This document shows, piece by piece, positions 38,012 through 49,837 of a DNA stretch of 64,000 bases. The translations under genes were made by a program, and so were the position numbers. Every line of letters starts with the position of its first letter. The first letter of the stretch is position 1. Source of the stretch: Topomyia yanbarensis (taxonomy: Eukaryota; Arthropoda; Insecta; Diptera; Culicidae). The notes beneath the pieces were generated by a model, which saw only the letters and a list, made by a program, of their open reading frames with translations, was not told where the DNA came from and searched no databases. Location of the stretch: contig NC_080672.1 of the NCBI RefSeq assembly GCF_030247195.1, forward strand, positions 247,923,209-247,987,208. The letters run 5' to 3'.

Positions 38012-38993
38012 TACACTGATAAAAATCGAAACGATAATTCTATTTGCTTCAAACCACTTAAAATCCATATGAAGAATAAATGTTAATGTTATCATGCGCA
38101 CACATACCTTTTATGTGTCAACTGTATAAACTATGTATGCACACACATCAGTTATATGTGCGTATTGTTATAGAATCTTCTATAACTTATTATACTTCTT
38201 GTAAATACACACATTAGGCTTATGTGCCAGCAAATAGTGTCTACATGCCTCAGCTAATTGCACAAATCTATGTGTAAAATCAATAGGCATAACGTTTACA
38301 TTTTTTTGAGTGTACGAAAGCCATTCAACGAAGTGACACTGCAGCATGTTGCACATTTAAAAAAATATCTAATCGCAGAAAACAGTTGCGTAAAGAGTGT
38401 CAAAAAAGCCTACCTCCCGAGCACAATTGGAATCCATCTCTGATACCTCTGCAGCAAAGTTGGAGTTCTGGTTGCTCAATAGGTATAGAATTTTTTCGGC
38501 TTCACTCACTACACACTCTTTATGTACATTCAAAAAAATGTAAACGTTATGCCTATTGATTTTACACATAGATTTTTGCAATTAGCAGAGGCAGATAGAC
38601 ACTATTTGCTGGCACATATTAATCTTACATTCACTTTTCATAACTATAAGGCACATAAAACCGATTCAATAACAATACGCACATATAAATTATGTGTGTG
38701 CATACATAGTTTATACAGTTGACACATAGAAAGTATGTGTGCGCGTGATAACATTAGCATTTCTTCTTCATAGATATATCTAGCTGCGTTGTTATAATGC
38801 CGTTTTGACGTTTGAATTGGGAGGAAAACAAATCTAAACGAATTGGGAGGAAAACAAACCGCTTCTGGGCTTAAGGGGAGGGCGGTAGTATAAAAATGCG
38901 AAATCTCAGTGTATTTTAAACGTCAGATATCTCAATATGGATTTTAAGTGATTTGAGGCAAATAGAACTAACGTTTGGATTTTTTTCAGTGTA
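38012..38993. mobile_element. Large inverted-repeat element next to a lola-like exon
   Basis: The ends are TACACTGATAAAAATC and the inverse GATTTTTTTCAGTGTA. Long arms (38012-38312 and about 38520-38993) share AAATCAATAGGCATAACG, the GCACATATAA/GTATGTGTGC words and more, in inverse order. The right arm has an extra segment of about 160 bp (38775-38936). The right end is 54 bases before the exon at 39048. Confidence 0.75.
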
Positions 38994-39047
38994 CTTTCAT
39001 ATTAACACCTTTTTATCTAATATAACAATCATTCTCTTTTGTTCTAG

Positions 39048-39156
39048 CTACGAGTGCGGTGGTATGAAAAAGTTCCGTTGTGGTACATGCGGTAAAGCAT
39101 TTGCTCAAATTACACCGATGAAAAGACATGTGGAAAATTGTCAGTCAAATCAATGA
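39048..39156 (+). CDS. lola: lola-like 3' exon, second finger of a split pair
   Basis: The acceptor TTTTGTTCTAG ends at 39047. One base completes a codon, and the frame reads 35 further residues to TGA at 39154-39156. The start Tyr-Glu-Cys-Gly-Gly supplies the last cysteine of a first C2HC finger. A second finger follows (CGTC-x12-H-x4-C), itself unusually ending in Cys rather than His. It needs an upstream exon that leaves two bases; 17720-17870 is the only one found in the window. The protein end is three residues after Cys-Gln-Ser. Together the two exons would make a complete DNA-binding tail. Confidence 0.82.
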
Positions 39157-39578
39157 GAGGATGCTACGGATCTACATAAACACACTATAATATTACAGTT
39201 CTAAGCTTGCGTTTATTAATACTCAATAACTTGGTTATCAAAAGACATCGTGAAAGTATGTAACCTTGAACATGTAGCTGTATCTCACCTGAAATGACCT
39301 ATCGGCTTTGTCATATGCATTGTGTATAAAAAAGAAACTTACATACCTAAAAATGTGATAGAAAACTGCTGCGTTTTGAACAGTATTACTTAAGAAATTG
39401 AAGTGTAAATTAGATTTAAAGAATTCAATGTCATGAAATATAAAAATGAGAAAAATTTACCGATGTTACAATTACTGTCATACCCGTGTTCTTCATGACT
39501 TGTGTTTGTCTATTTGTGATCAGGAATAGGGATTCACCTGGTTTGACGTTCGTACTTATTTTTTAATTTAATTTTTAG
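39157..39578 (+). other. 3' flank of the split-pair exon
   Basis: No AATAAA close to the stop. The nearest I saw is at 39798-39803. Confidence 0.4.
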
Positions 39579-39705
39579 GCCACAACGTGATTCTAATGGT
39601 CTGGATTATTTAAATAATACAAAGAGACCTTCGCATACAAGCACTGGAAGGAAGGATTACGCCTGCCAGACCAACGTCAAGTCTACCAAATTTGCTAATA
39701 GCTGA
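39579..39705 (+). pseudogene. Candidate decayed lola-like exon
   Basis: The acceptor TTTAATTTAATTTTTAG ends at 39578. Read with one base completing a codon, the same entry phase as 39048, it gives 41 residues to TGA at 39703-39705. It contains a Lys-Arg-Pro stretch and KDYACQTN, where a finger would start. Past the stop, the same frame shows CKSC and further basic residues, as if a finger had been broken. It may be a fossil duplicate of a second-finger exon, or chance. Confidence 0.3.
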
Positions 39706-39987
39706 ATCATATGCAAATCCTGCATCTGACGGACTAAGCGAAAGGACATTTCAGCAGTTTTAGATAGCTGGCCATACGCATAGCATTGTCAGTAGATAAT
39801 AAAATATTAATATATATCCATCAATAAAATCTATGTAGTGTGTAATAGGTATTTATATATTTTTCGTAAAAGATGCATAAATGCATTTTAGGCGCATAGT
39901 TATTTGATATAGAACATCCACAATTGATGTCTTGTTTATTCTTCTAGTAACACATCTACTATTGGTATTTTACGTTTGCAATTACAG

Positions 39988-40295
39988 AAAACACAGATTT
40001 ACTGGTACCGATGCAGCCACGTTTCCGTGAACTGGAAATATCTGCCACGGCTGGTAATGTTCACATCTGTCACACCTGTGCAAGAATATACAACTGTAGA
40101 CCAAACCTTGTTCGGCACTTAACATACGAGTGTGGAATCACCAAAGGCCGCTTCATATGCACTACCTGCAGCCATAGTTTCAAGCGGAATGACCAACTAG
40201 TTCGACATATGAAGATACATTCAAAATACAAGAACGATAGGAAGCGTCGTAAAACTGGTGCTACCACTCGAAAGCGTGATAAGAGGCGTCTTTAA
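39988..40295 (+). CDS. lola: lola-like alternative 3' exon, two fingers plus basic tail
   Basis: The acceptor TTTGCAATTACAG ends at 39987. Phase 1 entry (Glu-Asn start) leads to about 103 residues and TAA at 40293-40295. After 28 linker residues comes a first finger, CHTC-x12-H-x4-C, finishing in the lola signature Tyr-Glu-Cys-Gly. A second finger CTTC-x12-H-x3-H follows. A very basic tail (KNDRKRRK, TTRKRDKRR) then ends the protein and looks like a nuclear localisation or DNA-backbone contact region. AATAAA at 40430-40435 is a plausible poly(A) signal. Both fingers are in one exon here, unlike the 17720/39048 pair. Confidence 0.87.
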
Positions 40296-40429
40296 AATGA
40301 TGGACAAAATACAGACCACTAGATTGTCGGTATTCGTTCTATCTCGTTCGCTTTCATAGAATGCCCATTAGTTTGACATCGTTCAGTAATAATTCTCGGT
40401 GAGTAGACGTAATTCAATTTTGAATGAAA

Positions 40430-40435
40430 AATAAA
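40430..40435 (+). promoter_or_regulatory. Poly(A) signal AATAAA
   Basis: It lies 135 bases after the stop codon of the two-finger exon. Confidence 0.45.
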
Positions 40436-40486
40436 GGTAATTTAGCTTACTAACTGTTTTCATTTACTTCATTCGATTTCCAATAA

Positions 40487-40682
40487 TGGGACCATTCATA
40501 AATTACGTAAAGCTTTTAGGGAGAGGAGGGGGTACGACAAATTGTGACAAGCTGAGAGAGTTTGATTGTTGGGAATTGTTGGGAATAGAGAAATTTGTGA
40601 CAGTTTTGGAATAGAGACATTTGTGACAGTGTGAGGGGAAATTTAGACAATTTTTTCGTTACGAAATTTATGAATGATCCCT
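40487..40682. mobile_element. Small MITE, GGGACCATTCATAAATTACG ends
   Basis: The left end is GGGACCATTCATAAATTACG and the right end the inverse (CGAAATTTATGAATGATCCC). The interior repeats GAATAGAGA.ATTTGTGACAG. A fragment of the same family is at 8658-8730. Confidence 0.75.
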
Positions 40683-40852
40683 AAGTCTTAATTTTTTGTA
40701 TTTGCATTTGTCATATATACACCAACAGAGAATTCAAAGCCTCAATGATGTCTTAATACTGAACTTATTGGTAACTGTCAAATCGTTACAAATGGTCTTA
40801 ATAATAACAATAAAGTGAAACAACAAAAACGATACAACGTATAATGAAGGAA

Positions 40853-41780
40853 TCAGCCGAAGTTGACGGGTTCGTTTAAGGTTCTGAAAAATCGTAGACG
40901 TATAGTTGGGCGACACAAATTAAAATCGAAAACTGATGCGACTCGGTTGAAGATCCTTTGTAGGCCAGCAATGGCTCCGTGCATACTATAATTAGTGCGC
41001 CGAAATGGTAATCGGAGCATAAGATTGTTTCGCGTTGTTCGAGGTGCGTCATTTATGTTGATTTGTTCCAAGTTGGCTGGACAATCCAGATGACGTCACA
41101 AAGCATCAGCAACAAACAAAGCCCTTGCTGTATTCCTTCGAACAAGCAGGTGTTCCAAATGAATCAACTGGCACCAGCTTTCGTGACTGGACAGACGGAT
41201 GGGATCTCTCCACGGCAACCTGAGAAGCGCAAAACGTAAAAAGTGTCGTTGCACTGGCTCAATTCTCTCAACATCGTTGTTATAGTTTGGGCTTCAAACA
41301 TCACAGCTGTACTCCAGGATTGACCGCAACAACGAGCAGTACAACGATTTTAGACAATAAATATCCGTAAAATTTTTGGCTATCCTGAAGATGCATCCCA
41401 GCATTCGAGATGCTTTGCTAAATGTATAGGAGAATCTAGTACCACTCCTAGATCCTTCATCTGACTAACGTTCAATTTCAGTATCCAGTGAACCAGTAAG
41501 CGAAGGTTTCAACCTGTCGTTGGAGTAATCTGCAATCTTCAGTAGAGCGGATGAGAAGAATCATCTTGAGATAGTCTGCGAGACACAGGCGTGGAGTCTT
41601 CAGAACTAAATGGACGTCATTGAAGTAAAGCTGAAACATCCGCGGTTCCAGGTGACTTCCCTGGGGTTCTGCAGACGTAGACATAAATGGGGGTGCCTGA
41701 CAATCTCCAATGACAACCACTATTTCTAGATTTTCAAGGTAGGATCGAAACAAATGTACCAAACTATCGTTAATTCCCAA
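40853..41780 (-). pseudogene. LINE reverse transcriptase and C-terminus, degraded
   Basis: 41478-41780 keeps an EPQGSHLEP stretch (from the PQGS.L.P RT motif), then LYFNDVHLVLK. The catalytic FADD-type motif has become LADYLKM, so the second Asp is lost. 40853-41071 carries the C-terminal RTTRNNLMLRLP and RVASVFDFNL region that ends such ORF2 proteins. Stops and frameshifts separate them. The protein would have copied LINE RNA at a nicked target; this copy cannot. Confidence 0.8.
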
Positions 41781-42057
41781 ATCTCTCCAATTTAGCGATT
41801 GTTATATTATGGTTCACTCTGTCAAAAGATGCAGATAGGTCTGTGTAGATAACATCGGTTTGAGCGCGGCGTTCCATACTCTCTGTTATGTAGGATGTCA
41901 GGCAAAGGAGCTGAAGAGGTTCCATAATCACCAGCTCGATCAACTTCTAGACAGCACTCAATGATTCCAGTAATTCCACGGGAATGATTGATGTCTCGCT
42001 GATTACCCTTTTTATGAACTGTATGTTCGCGGACTTCCGGCAGGATAAAAACACCAC

Positions 42058-42068
42058 TGCCAATAGAT
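42058..42068. repeat. Left target duplication of the 574-bp array
   Basis: TGCCAATAGAT here is repeated exactly at 45184-45194. Confidence 0.85.
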
Positions 42069-45000
42069 CAACAGTTTTTTCGGCATTTAATTAGCAAGGG
42101 ACTGGAAGGTGAAGTATATTTTTCAATATTTAGAGTCATAGTACTCAAGGGAGAGCAAGGTGTTGAAAGGAGAAAGTTTAGAAAAGCGTGGAAGGATCAT
42201 ATATGCAAGCTTAGAGCTCACCGGCGACTTAACCCTTTGTCTGCTGCCGTAGTGGTCAGGGTCTTTTGGCATTAGAAATGCGAATCACCTGAGTCTACGG
42301 CATGTCCGAACAAGCGTAAAGTAACTTGTTACTTCATGCTGTCGGAACCGACAAAAAGTTAATTCACGGTAAACTTCCACACTAAGCATTTGCGACGTTG
42401 AAACTCATTGAATGAGCCAGTTTTGTTTGTTCCCTCACCAATTGCCTGCCTGAGTGATTTTATTTTATCGACTATTGTGACTGTCTCAGCGTGTGTGACA
42501 ATATGGTCACATGTGTTGCTGATTTGCACGGTGTCGGCAGCTTTCACCCAACGCTGCAACGATGAATCCCCATCACGGTAAGTTCTATTTTTACCATTTT
42601 TTTGTTAACCATTTTTGTTAACGACCTATTGAGTTAATTTGTCAACAGTTTTTTCGGCATTTAATTAGCAAGGGACTGGAAGGTGAAGTATATTTTTCAA
42701 TATTTAGAGTCATAGTACTCAAGGGAGAGCAAGGTGTTGAAAGGAGAAAGTTTAGAAAAGCGTGGAAGGATCATATATGCAAGCTTAGAGCTCACCGGCG
42801 ACTTAACCCTTTGTCTGCTGCCGTAGTGGTCAGGGTCTTTTGGCATTAGAAATGCGAATCACCTGAGTCTACGGCATGTCCGAACAAGCGTAAAGTAACT
42901 TGTTACTTCATGCTGTCGGAACCGACAAAAAGTTAAGTCACGGTAAACTTCCACACTAAGCATTTGCGACGTTGAAACTCATTGAATGAGCCAGTTTTGT
43001 TTGTTCCCTCACCAATTGCCTGCCTGAGTGATTTTATTTTATCGACTATTGTGACTGTCTCAGCGTGTGTGACAATATGGTCACATGTGTTGCTGATTTG
43101 CACGGTGTCGGCAGCTTTCACCCAACGCTGCAACGATGCATCCCCATCACGGTAAGTTCTATTTTTACCATTTTTTTGTTAACCATTTTTGTTAACGACC
43201 TATTGAGTTAATTTGTCAACAGTTTTTTCGGCATTTAATTAGCAAGGGACTGGAAGGTGAAGTATATTTTTCAATATTTAGAGTCATAGTACTCAAGGGA
43301 GAGCAAGGTGTTGAAAGGAGAAAGTTTAGAAAAGCGTGGAAGGATCATATATGCAAGCTTAGAGCTCACCGGCGACTTAACCCTTTGTCTGCTGCCGTAG
43401 TGGTCAGGGTCTTTTGGCATTAGAAATGCGAATCACCTGAGTCTACGGCATGTCCGAACAAGCGTAAAGTAACTTGTTACTTCATGCTGTCGGAACCGAC
43501 AAAAAGTTAAGTCACGGTAAACTTCCACACTAAGCATTTGCGACGTTGAAACTCATTGAATGAGCCAGTTTTGTTTGTTCCCTCACCAATTGCCTGCCTG
43601 AGTGATTTTATTTTATCGACTATTGTGACTGTCTCAGCGTGTGTGACAATATGGTCACATGTGTTGCTGATTTGCACGGTGTCGGCAGCTTTCACCCAAC
43701 GCTGCAACGATGAATCCCCATCACGGTAAGTTCTATTTTTACCATTTTTTTGTTAACCATTTTTGTTAACGACCTATTGAGTTAATTTGTCAACAGTTTT
43801 TTCGGCATTTAATTAGCAAGGGACTGGAAGGTGAAGTATATTTTTCAATATTTAGAGTCATAGTACTCAAGGGAGAGCAAGGTGTTGAAAGGAGAAAGTT
43901 TAGAAAAGCGTGGAAGGATCATATATGCAAGCTTAGAGCTCACCGGCGACTTAACCCTTTGTCTGCTGCCGTAGTGGTCAGGGTCTTTTGGCATTAGAAA
44001 TGCGAATCACCTGAGTCTACGGCATGTCCGAACAAGCGTAAAGTAACTTGTTACTTCATGCTGTCGGAACCGACAAAAAGTTAAGTCACGGTAAACTTCC
44101 ACACTAAGCATTTGCGACGTTGAAACTCATTGAATGAGCCAGTTTTGTTTGTTCCCTCACCAATTGCCTGCCTGAGTGATTTTATTTTATCGACTATTGT
44201 GACTGTCTCAGCGTGTGTGACAATATGGTCACATGTGTTGCTGATTTGCACGGTGTCGGCAGCTTTCACCCAACGCTGCAACGATGAATCCCCATCACGG
44301 TAAGTTCTATTTTTACCATTTTTTTGTTAACCATTTTTGTTAACGACCTATTGAGTTAATTTGTCAACAGTTTTTTCGGCATTTAATTAGCAAGGGACTG
44401 GAAGGTGAAGTATATTTTTCAATATTTAGAGTCATAGTACTCAAGGGAGAGCAAGGTGTTGAAAGGAGAAAGTTTAGAAAAGCGTGGAAGGATCATATAT
44501 GCAAGCTTAGAGCTCACCGGCGACTTAACCCTTTGTCTGCTGCCGTAGTGGTCAGGGTCTTTTGGCATTAGAAATGCGAATCACCTGAGTCTACGGCATG
44601 TCCGAACAAGCGTAAAGTAACTTGTTACCGTGATGGGGATTCATCGTTGCAGCGTTGGGTGAAAGCTGCCGACACCGTGCAAATCAGCAACACATGTGAC
44701 CATATTGTCACACACGCTGAGACAGTCACAATAGTCGATAAAATAAAATCACTCAGGCAGGCAATTGGTGAGGGAACAAACAAAACTGGCTCATTCAATG
44801 AGTTTCAACGTCGCAAATGCTTAGTGTGGAAGTTTACCGTGACTTAACTTTTTGTCGGTTCCGACAGCATGAAGTAACAAGTTACTTTACGCTTGTTCGG
44901 ACATGCCGTAGACTCAGGTGATTCGCATTTCTAATGCCAAAAGACCCTGACCACTACGGCAGCAGACAAAGGGTTAAGTCGCCGGTGAGCTCTAAGCTTG

Positions 45001-45183
45001 CATATATGATCCTTCCACGCTTTTCTAAACTTTCTCCTTTCAACACCTTGCTCTCCCTTGAGTACTATGACTCTAAATATTGAAAAATATACTTCACCTT
45101 CCAGTCCCTTGCTAATTAAATGCCGAAAAAACTGTTGACAAATTAACTCAATAGGTCGTTAACAAAAATGGTTAACAAAAAAA
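42069..45183. repeat. 574-bp tandem array with one inverted unit
   Basis: Four full direct units start at 42069, 42643, 43217 and 43791. A fifth begins at 44365 and breaks off near 44628 (GTAACTTGTTAC). An inverted unit then runs 44625-45183, with a 4-base TTAC overlap at the junction. Units are almost identical; I noticed only single-base changes (for example TTAATTCACGG/TTAAGTCACGG and GATGAATCC/GATGCATCC). Each unit holds a 66-codon frame on its reverse strand. The whole array sits between copies of TGCCAATAGAT inside a LINE. Confidence 0.93.
44625..45183 (-). repeat. Inverted unit of the 574-bp array
   Basis: It is about 559 bp, inverse of the direct units. It includes about 47 bp (ending AACAAAAAAA) that the left edge of the first direct unit lacks. 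It can pair with unit 4 across a loop of about 330 bases. Confidence 0.9.
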
Positions 45184-45194
45184 TGCCAATAGAT
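45184..45194. repeat. Right target duplication of the 574-bp array
   Basis: An exact TGCCAATAGAT copy. Beyond it the LINE linker sequence resumes. Confidence 0.85.
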
Positions 45195-45197
45195 GCT

Positions 45198-46260
45198 CTA
45201 AAGATGTGAAGAAGTTGAATCGGTTAAACGACGATGTGCCTTTTCAAGAGTACTGAAGGGAAGCGGATTGAAAGACGATTTTAGCCGAGAACAAGCTCTG
45301 GTAATCATCGTTTCATTGACATCGATAGCGCTTAGATTTTGGCTCACGACCGGAACTTGACTATAAGCGAGTTCAATTTGATCAGCTGTTAAGGCATTAT
45401 CTGTGGCACTTTTGCAAATTTCTGTGAAAAAAGTCTGCACATATCTTGGGATGTGGTAGCTGAGCGGCCATTGATTGTCATAGATGACAGCTGTCCGGAT
45501 TCCTTGCGCTGTTCGATCACATTTTCCAGGAACGTGTTACGTTTAAACTATGTAAAGGGTGTGCATAAATGCAATAATTAGGTGTTAGATGGGAGTGTGT
45601 AGCCCGTATTCGGAAAAGACAGTAGGACGTGAACGCACCCCACCTGCGGTGGGTTGTCAGTCGCGGGATCACGGCAGCAAAGGAGCAGTCAAGCAAAAAA
45701 AAAACGCATGGGGATGAAGTTTTTTGATCCAGTTGAGTGCGGACGTGTGGCGAGAACGTCCAAGGACAGAAAAACCGTATGGTTCAGAAGTTTTTGGGAG
45801 TCACCAAGAAGATTTCGCGTACGCAGTGCAAAGATCGGATTTTCAGTCCGGTATCGATTCGACAAGTAAAGTTCGCGTACGCAATGTAAAGGTTCATGCG
45901 AATTCTTGCTCGCATAAGTGCTTTTCCGTCAGTAGAAAGTGGTGAAAATAGTTCTAAATTGATCTCAGAGTTTATGGTTGTGGTCTTCCCGTAAAGGATT
46001 CCCAGAAGGATCATCAGCTCCCGGTGTGGTACTGTCGCGCTGTTCATTTGTGCGTGCGTGAAGGAACTCTCGCGGTAGAACAAAGAAGCACGAAATGGAA
46101 AATTGTCCAAGGCGAAAGACTCCCGGAATGAGGAAGCTGCAGATGGGCGTTCTGGTAAAGCGCGAGTATCCCTGAGTCCGGGAATAGAGGTCGAGGACGC
46201 CACATCTATTGAGCGGTAAGTCTGCACAAATATCTCCCTTTTCTCTTGCATTTTGCTCCG
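45198..46260 (-). pseudogene. LINE linker region, degraded
   Basis: 45198-45440 has a segment (SATDNALTADQIELA, then RACSRLKSS) of the kind found between endonuclease and RT in Jockey/CR1-type ORF2. 45784-46251 is a 155-codon frame that I cannot place and that may be a separate insertion or 5' material. Confidence 0.5.
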
Positions 46261-46279
46261 GTTTTCGTGTTTGAGTCAG

Positions 46280-47348
46280 CTAGTCTTTTTCTGTTTTACA
46301 AACGTTTAAGATGCGACTTGAGATTACGCTGAATGTTTTGCTGACGTAATAGTTTCTAAGTGGGATTGTGCAATACTGGGTAAACCTCTGCAGAGCAGCT
46401 CTCTTAATGGACTTCAGCCGTCGCATCGCAAACTTTCTTCGGGACGTGCCTATCAATGGCATAACCCAAAACGATGAAAATGTTTGAACTGCGGTATCAA
46501 CATCGTCGGGGTCCAGAATATTTAAACAATCGAGAGTGGAGAAGAGGTCTGCGATACTGCGATGATCAGCTGGTTTCACTAGAGGAGAGGGAGCCATCAC
46601 TACTGATGTAGCAGAAACATGATCGCTGACAAAGCAAAGTTCAAGGTGGCGGATATTCTCGGATTGAAATCTCCTAGGACGACAATCTTATCATCCGATT
46701 TAGCGTCTTCGAGGACGGCAAAAACTGAGCTGCAGTGTGCGTCAACATATTCGTTGTCACGGACTCGGTCGGGTGGGACGTCCAAAGCACGCAAGCACAA
46801 CTTGCGATCACCAAGCTCGATTATCGGCCAGACCTGTTCGAGGCAATCCCAGCAAGTCTTCTCGATAACTCGAGCCTTCAAACTGCGATTACCTGCTACT
46901 AATACACCACTTCCAGTAGATTTTCGACTATTTTTACGGTTCCAGTCGTGACGAAAAACCTCATATCCAGTACCGAACACCTGACTGGAAAGCGTGTCAT
47001 CTGCAAGGCGATATTCTTCAACGGTAGAATTGATATCACAAACGTTTTGTATAGTAGCTTGTCCCGTTGTTGATCAAGGCTGGAAATCGAAGAGTTTTGG
47101 GGCAAGGAAGAGCTCACAGATGCCTTATACTTGCTTGCTGCAGGTTTGCGGAAGGCCCCTCGCCCCAACTCCACCACAGGGCCTGTGATGGGGGTACTAA
47201 AAACTTGCTGACGACTGATGGCAAGTCGGCGTCCCGGTGACCGGGAAAAAGAGGGTTGTACAGGAGTGATATACGGATAATTCGGTGGATTTTGTGCCGA
47301 ACGACACGAACCCACCAAACTGTCCTGAACTCCATCCAATCGAATCAT
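46280..47348 (-). pseudogene. LINE endonuclease domain, degraded
   Basis: 46600-46980 carries the Asp-nuclease core (GYEVFRHDW, SGVLVAG, VVLGDFNPR). 46280-46600 gives the end of the domain and a following basic, Arg/Lys-rich helix (RRKFAMRRLKSIKRAA). 46899-47348 adds N-terminal sequence in another frame. The family nicks target DNA to prime reverse transcription. Frameshifts make it non-functional. Confidence 0.78.
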
Positions 47349-47350
47349 AT

Positions 47351-49830
47351 TGGGCCATGATGTAGCGCGAATTTCGTAAGACCAAATAACTAAAAAGGAA
47401 ATTATGAGGTACTAAAAAATTAAGAAAAACGTACCGGAAACGACTACACAAGAATTTCGTGCTTTTTTCACAAACTGCGGCAGCTGCAGCGTTCAAAATT
47501 TCTCCGAAAAAATGCGGCAAGTGAGTGCGACAAACGATTTCAGCAGACATTATTGAAAATATTCTTATTTTGACTCCTTTTCTAATTATTATTCTGTCTG
47601 GGCTGGATTTTTTTTAAAATATTCCCACCGTCTGTGCCTCATCAAATAAAAGCAATCTATGAACTTTCATCATTAGAATAGACTATGAAGATCCACTTGT
47701 ATCCACGATTCAAGAATTTCTGAAAATATATTTCAATCCGCTAACCGGTTTCCTAAATACCTCATACCGGTCGTAAAACGCACAGTTGTCCGTGTAATTA
47801 CAAATATGATCTCTCACTCTTATTTATTTGATGTGACACATAATAGGATTCGAAAACAATCTTCGATTCTAGTAACCGGATTCAAGAGTCTAAGAAACAA
47901 GAAATTTTGATAAATATAACTGGCTTCCTCGTAAATCGTCTGGGGGCCGTCATTTCATGTGTCACATTATGGCAACATCAATGTAAAACAGATAAAGCAA
48001 TCATGAGTCCAGGGAACTGAATTCAGGAATATCCGAAATCGGAGTTGAATGTGTCCGCATTACTTGCAATATGATTCGCATATCATATTGGTATGTAATT
48101 TGATGACCCAAATGTCGAGAATGATTAAAAGAATCTGTAATCCGAAGTTTCAGGAAGCGATTGTATCCGGTTTAATGAAACTGTAATTTTCAATCAACGT
48201 GTAAAATTATAACAAAATTCCTTGACACGTTGTGTGTATTTGTTGTGGAACTTAATTTTACATTTATATTATTAATATTAATAAATTGAAATTACAAAAT
48301 ATTTTTTCTGTGTATCTGATTGTCATCAAATATGATAGCACTAGACATGTTAAACTTAAACCTTTCATGCCCAACTTTTTTCTAGTACATGTAGGTTTCA
48401 AAACTATTTTTCCTTGAAAACGGTGGGGTCAAGAAACACGAAAAGCCTATTTTCATAAAGATAGGTGCTTCCATGGCAGTGCTAGAAGCTGGTCAATTTT
48501 TACCTTCTAATGCTCAATACAATTCTAATAGAATAATTACAATAGTCCAATTACGTGGAAAACGTAGCCAACGACCGTCTAAATTGATAGGTTTTATCAG
48601 TTTTCAATAATATTGCATCATAACGGAGATATATGAAAAAATCATTTTCCGTCGTCAACGTAAACTATCTCTGGCAGCACTGCTTTTCGGAATCCAATAA
48701 GACTAATTGCAATAACTTCAGTTCTAGAGCTAATCCTTGTAACTGTTAATACTCAAATTAAAGTCAATAATCACATTAATGAGGCTTACTTGTTTTTGTG
48801 AGCAAATATTGCCTCAATCAAAAGTTATATTTGTTTAAAAACGCTTTTAATCCACCTAACAGTGTGATGAGACATTTCTTATAACTCTTATCACTCTTTT
48901 CGGATATTATATCGTTTGAGAACATTTAGAACTTGATGCTTCGCGATGTTTTTGATAATACATACTACATGGGATAGTGGCAGGACTCAGAGAATCACTC
49001 AAATCAGCATAGGACAACATCAGTGCTAGAAATCTCAAACCAAATCAATGGGAAGGCGAAAAAATGGCTCATAAAATAGACATACCAACGAATTATTGCT
49101 AATGCTCTGTTAATAAAATATCTAAATTCCTCAATCAATGCATTGTGGTAGGAAAACTGATTTTTCTAATCGGGTTATGTATATTGTACTGGGCCAAAAA
49201 ATCGATTTTTTTGAATCGATTTGAAGTTTATACTTTACTCAAATTTTCAACGCGACTGAGAATTAAGAAATCAACGCTTTTTCTTGAAAAAACCCACCAT
49301 TCAAAGAAAATCAACAGTGCATATTTCCAGACTTGGTTTTATTTCCTATTTAAGAACTATTGTGTTTTTTACATCCTAGATTGCATGATTCAGTGATCGA
49401 AAACCAAAACTTCATGAAGTATTTGAAATTATTAAATTAAAATTTGTGTTTGCTATTGAAATTGACAAAATGATTGTATATATATAGTATATAGTCCCTT
49501 TGCCGATTGTTTACTTTTTCGGTCCCACCTATCAGCATTGAAGTATCGCCCTTACGTTTTTTTACAATACCAATTTTACAATTGGTGGGGGTTTGGTGAA
49601 AATCGATCTTAATGTCTAAACGGCATAATTCCGAAACCGTAATTTTTGAAGTTTTAAAATTATGCAGAATTAATTTTTCAGAAAATAGTAACAGAGCAAA
49701 AAAGTACCAAAGTCCAAAAAAATCAATTTTTGTCAAACGTTATTTTTTCGAGTTTACATCAAATCTCAATGTTTCATGCATTATAATGTCATTTGGCATC
49801 AAAAATACAAATTTGATTTTGAAAATTTTT
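47351..49830. other. Non-coding stretch
   Basis: The first 200 bases may be LINE 5' sequence. The rest is AT-rich with no recognisable gene. Confidence 0.4.
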
Positions 49831-49837
49831 CATTTCA

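Larger units (their letters stand above)
40853..47350 (-). mobile_element. Decayed non-LTR retrotransposon (LINE)
   Basis: On the - strand, from high to low coordinates, there is an apurinic-type endonuclease (about 47000-46600), a linker (46600-46280 and 45440-45198), RT (about 41780-41478) and the C-terminal region (41071-40853), in several frames. The order fits a Jockey/CR1-type LINE ORF2. The body is interrupted by the 574-bp array at 42069-45183. The exact 5' limit is uncertain. Confidence 0.8.

Noticed and set aside
42069..45183. CRISPR-like array
   Set aside because: The repeats are 574 bp, adjacent with no spacers, and the sequence is eukaryotic.
45654..45945. Two overlapping + strand frames of about 70 codons
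   Set aside because: They are basic, have no domain, and lie opposite a LINE remnant.
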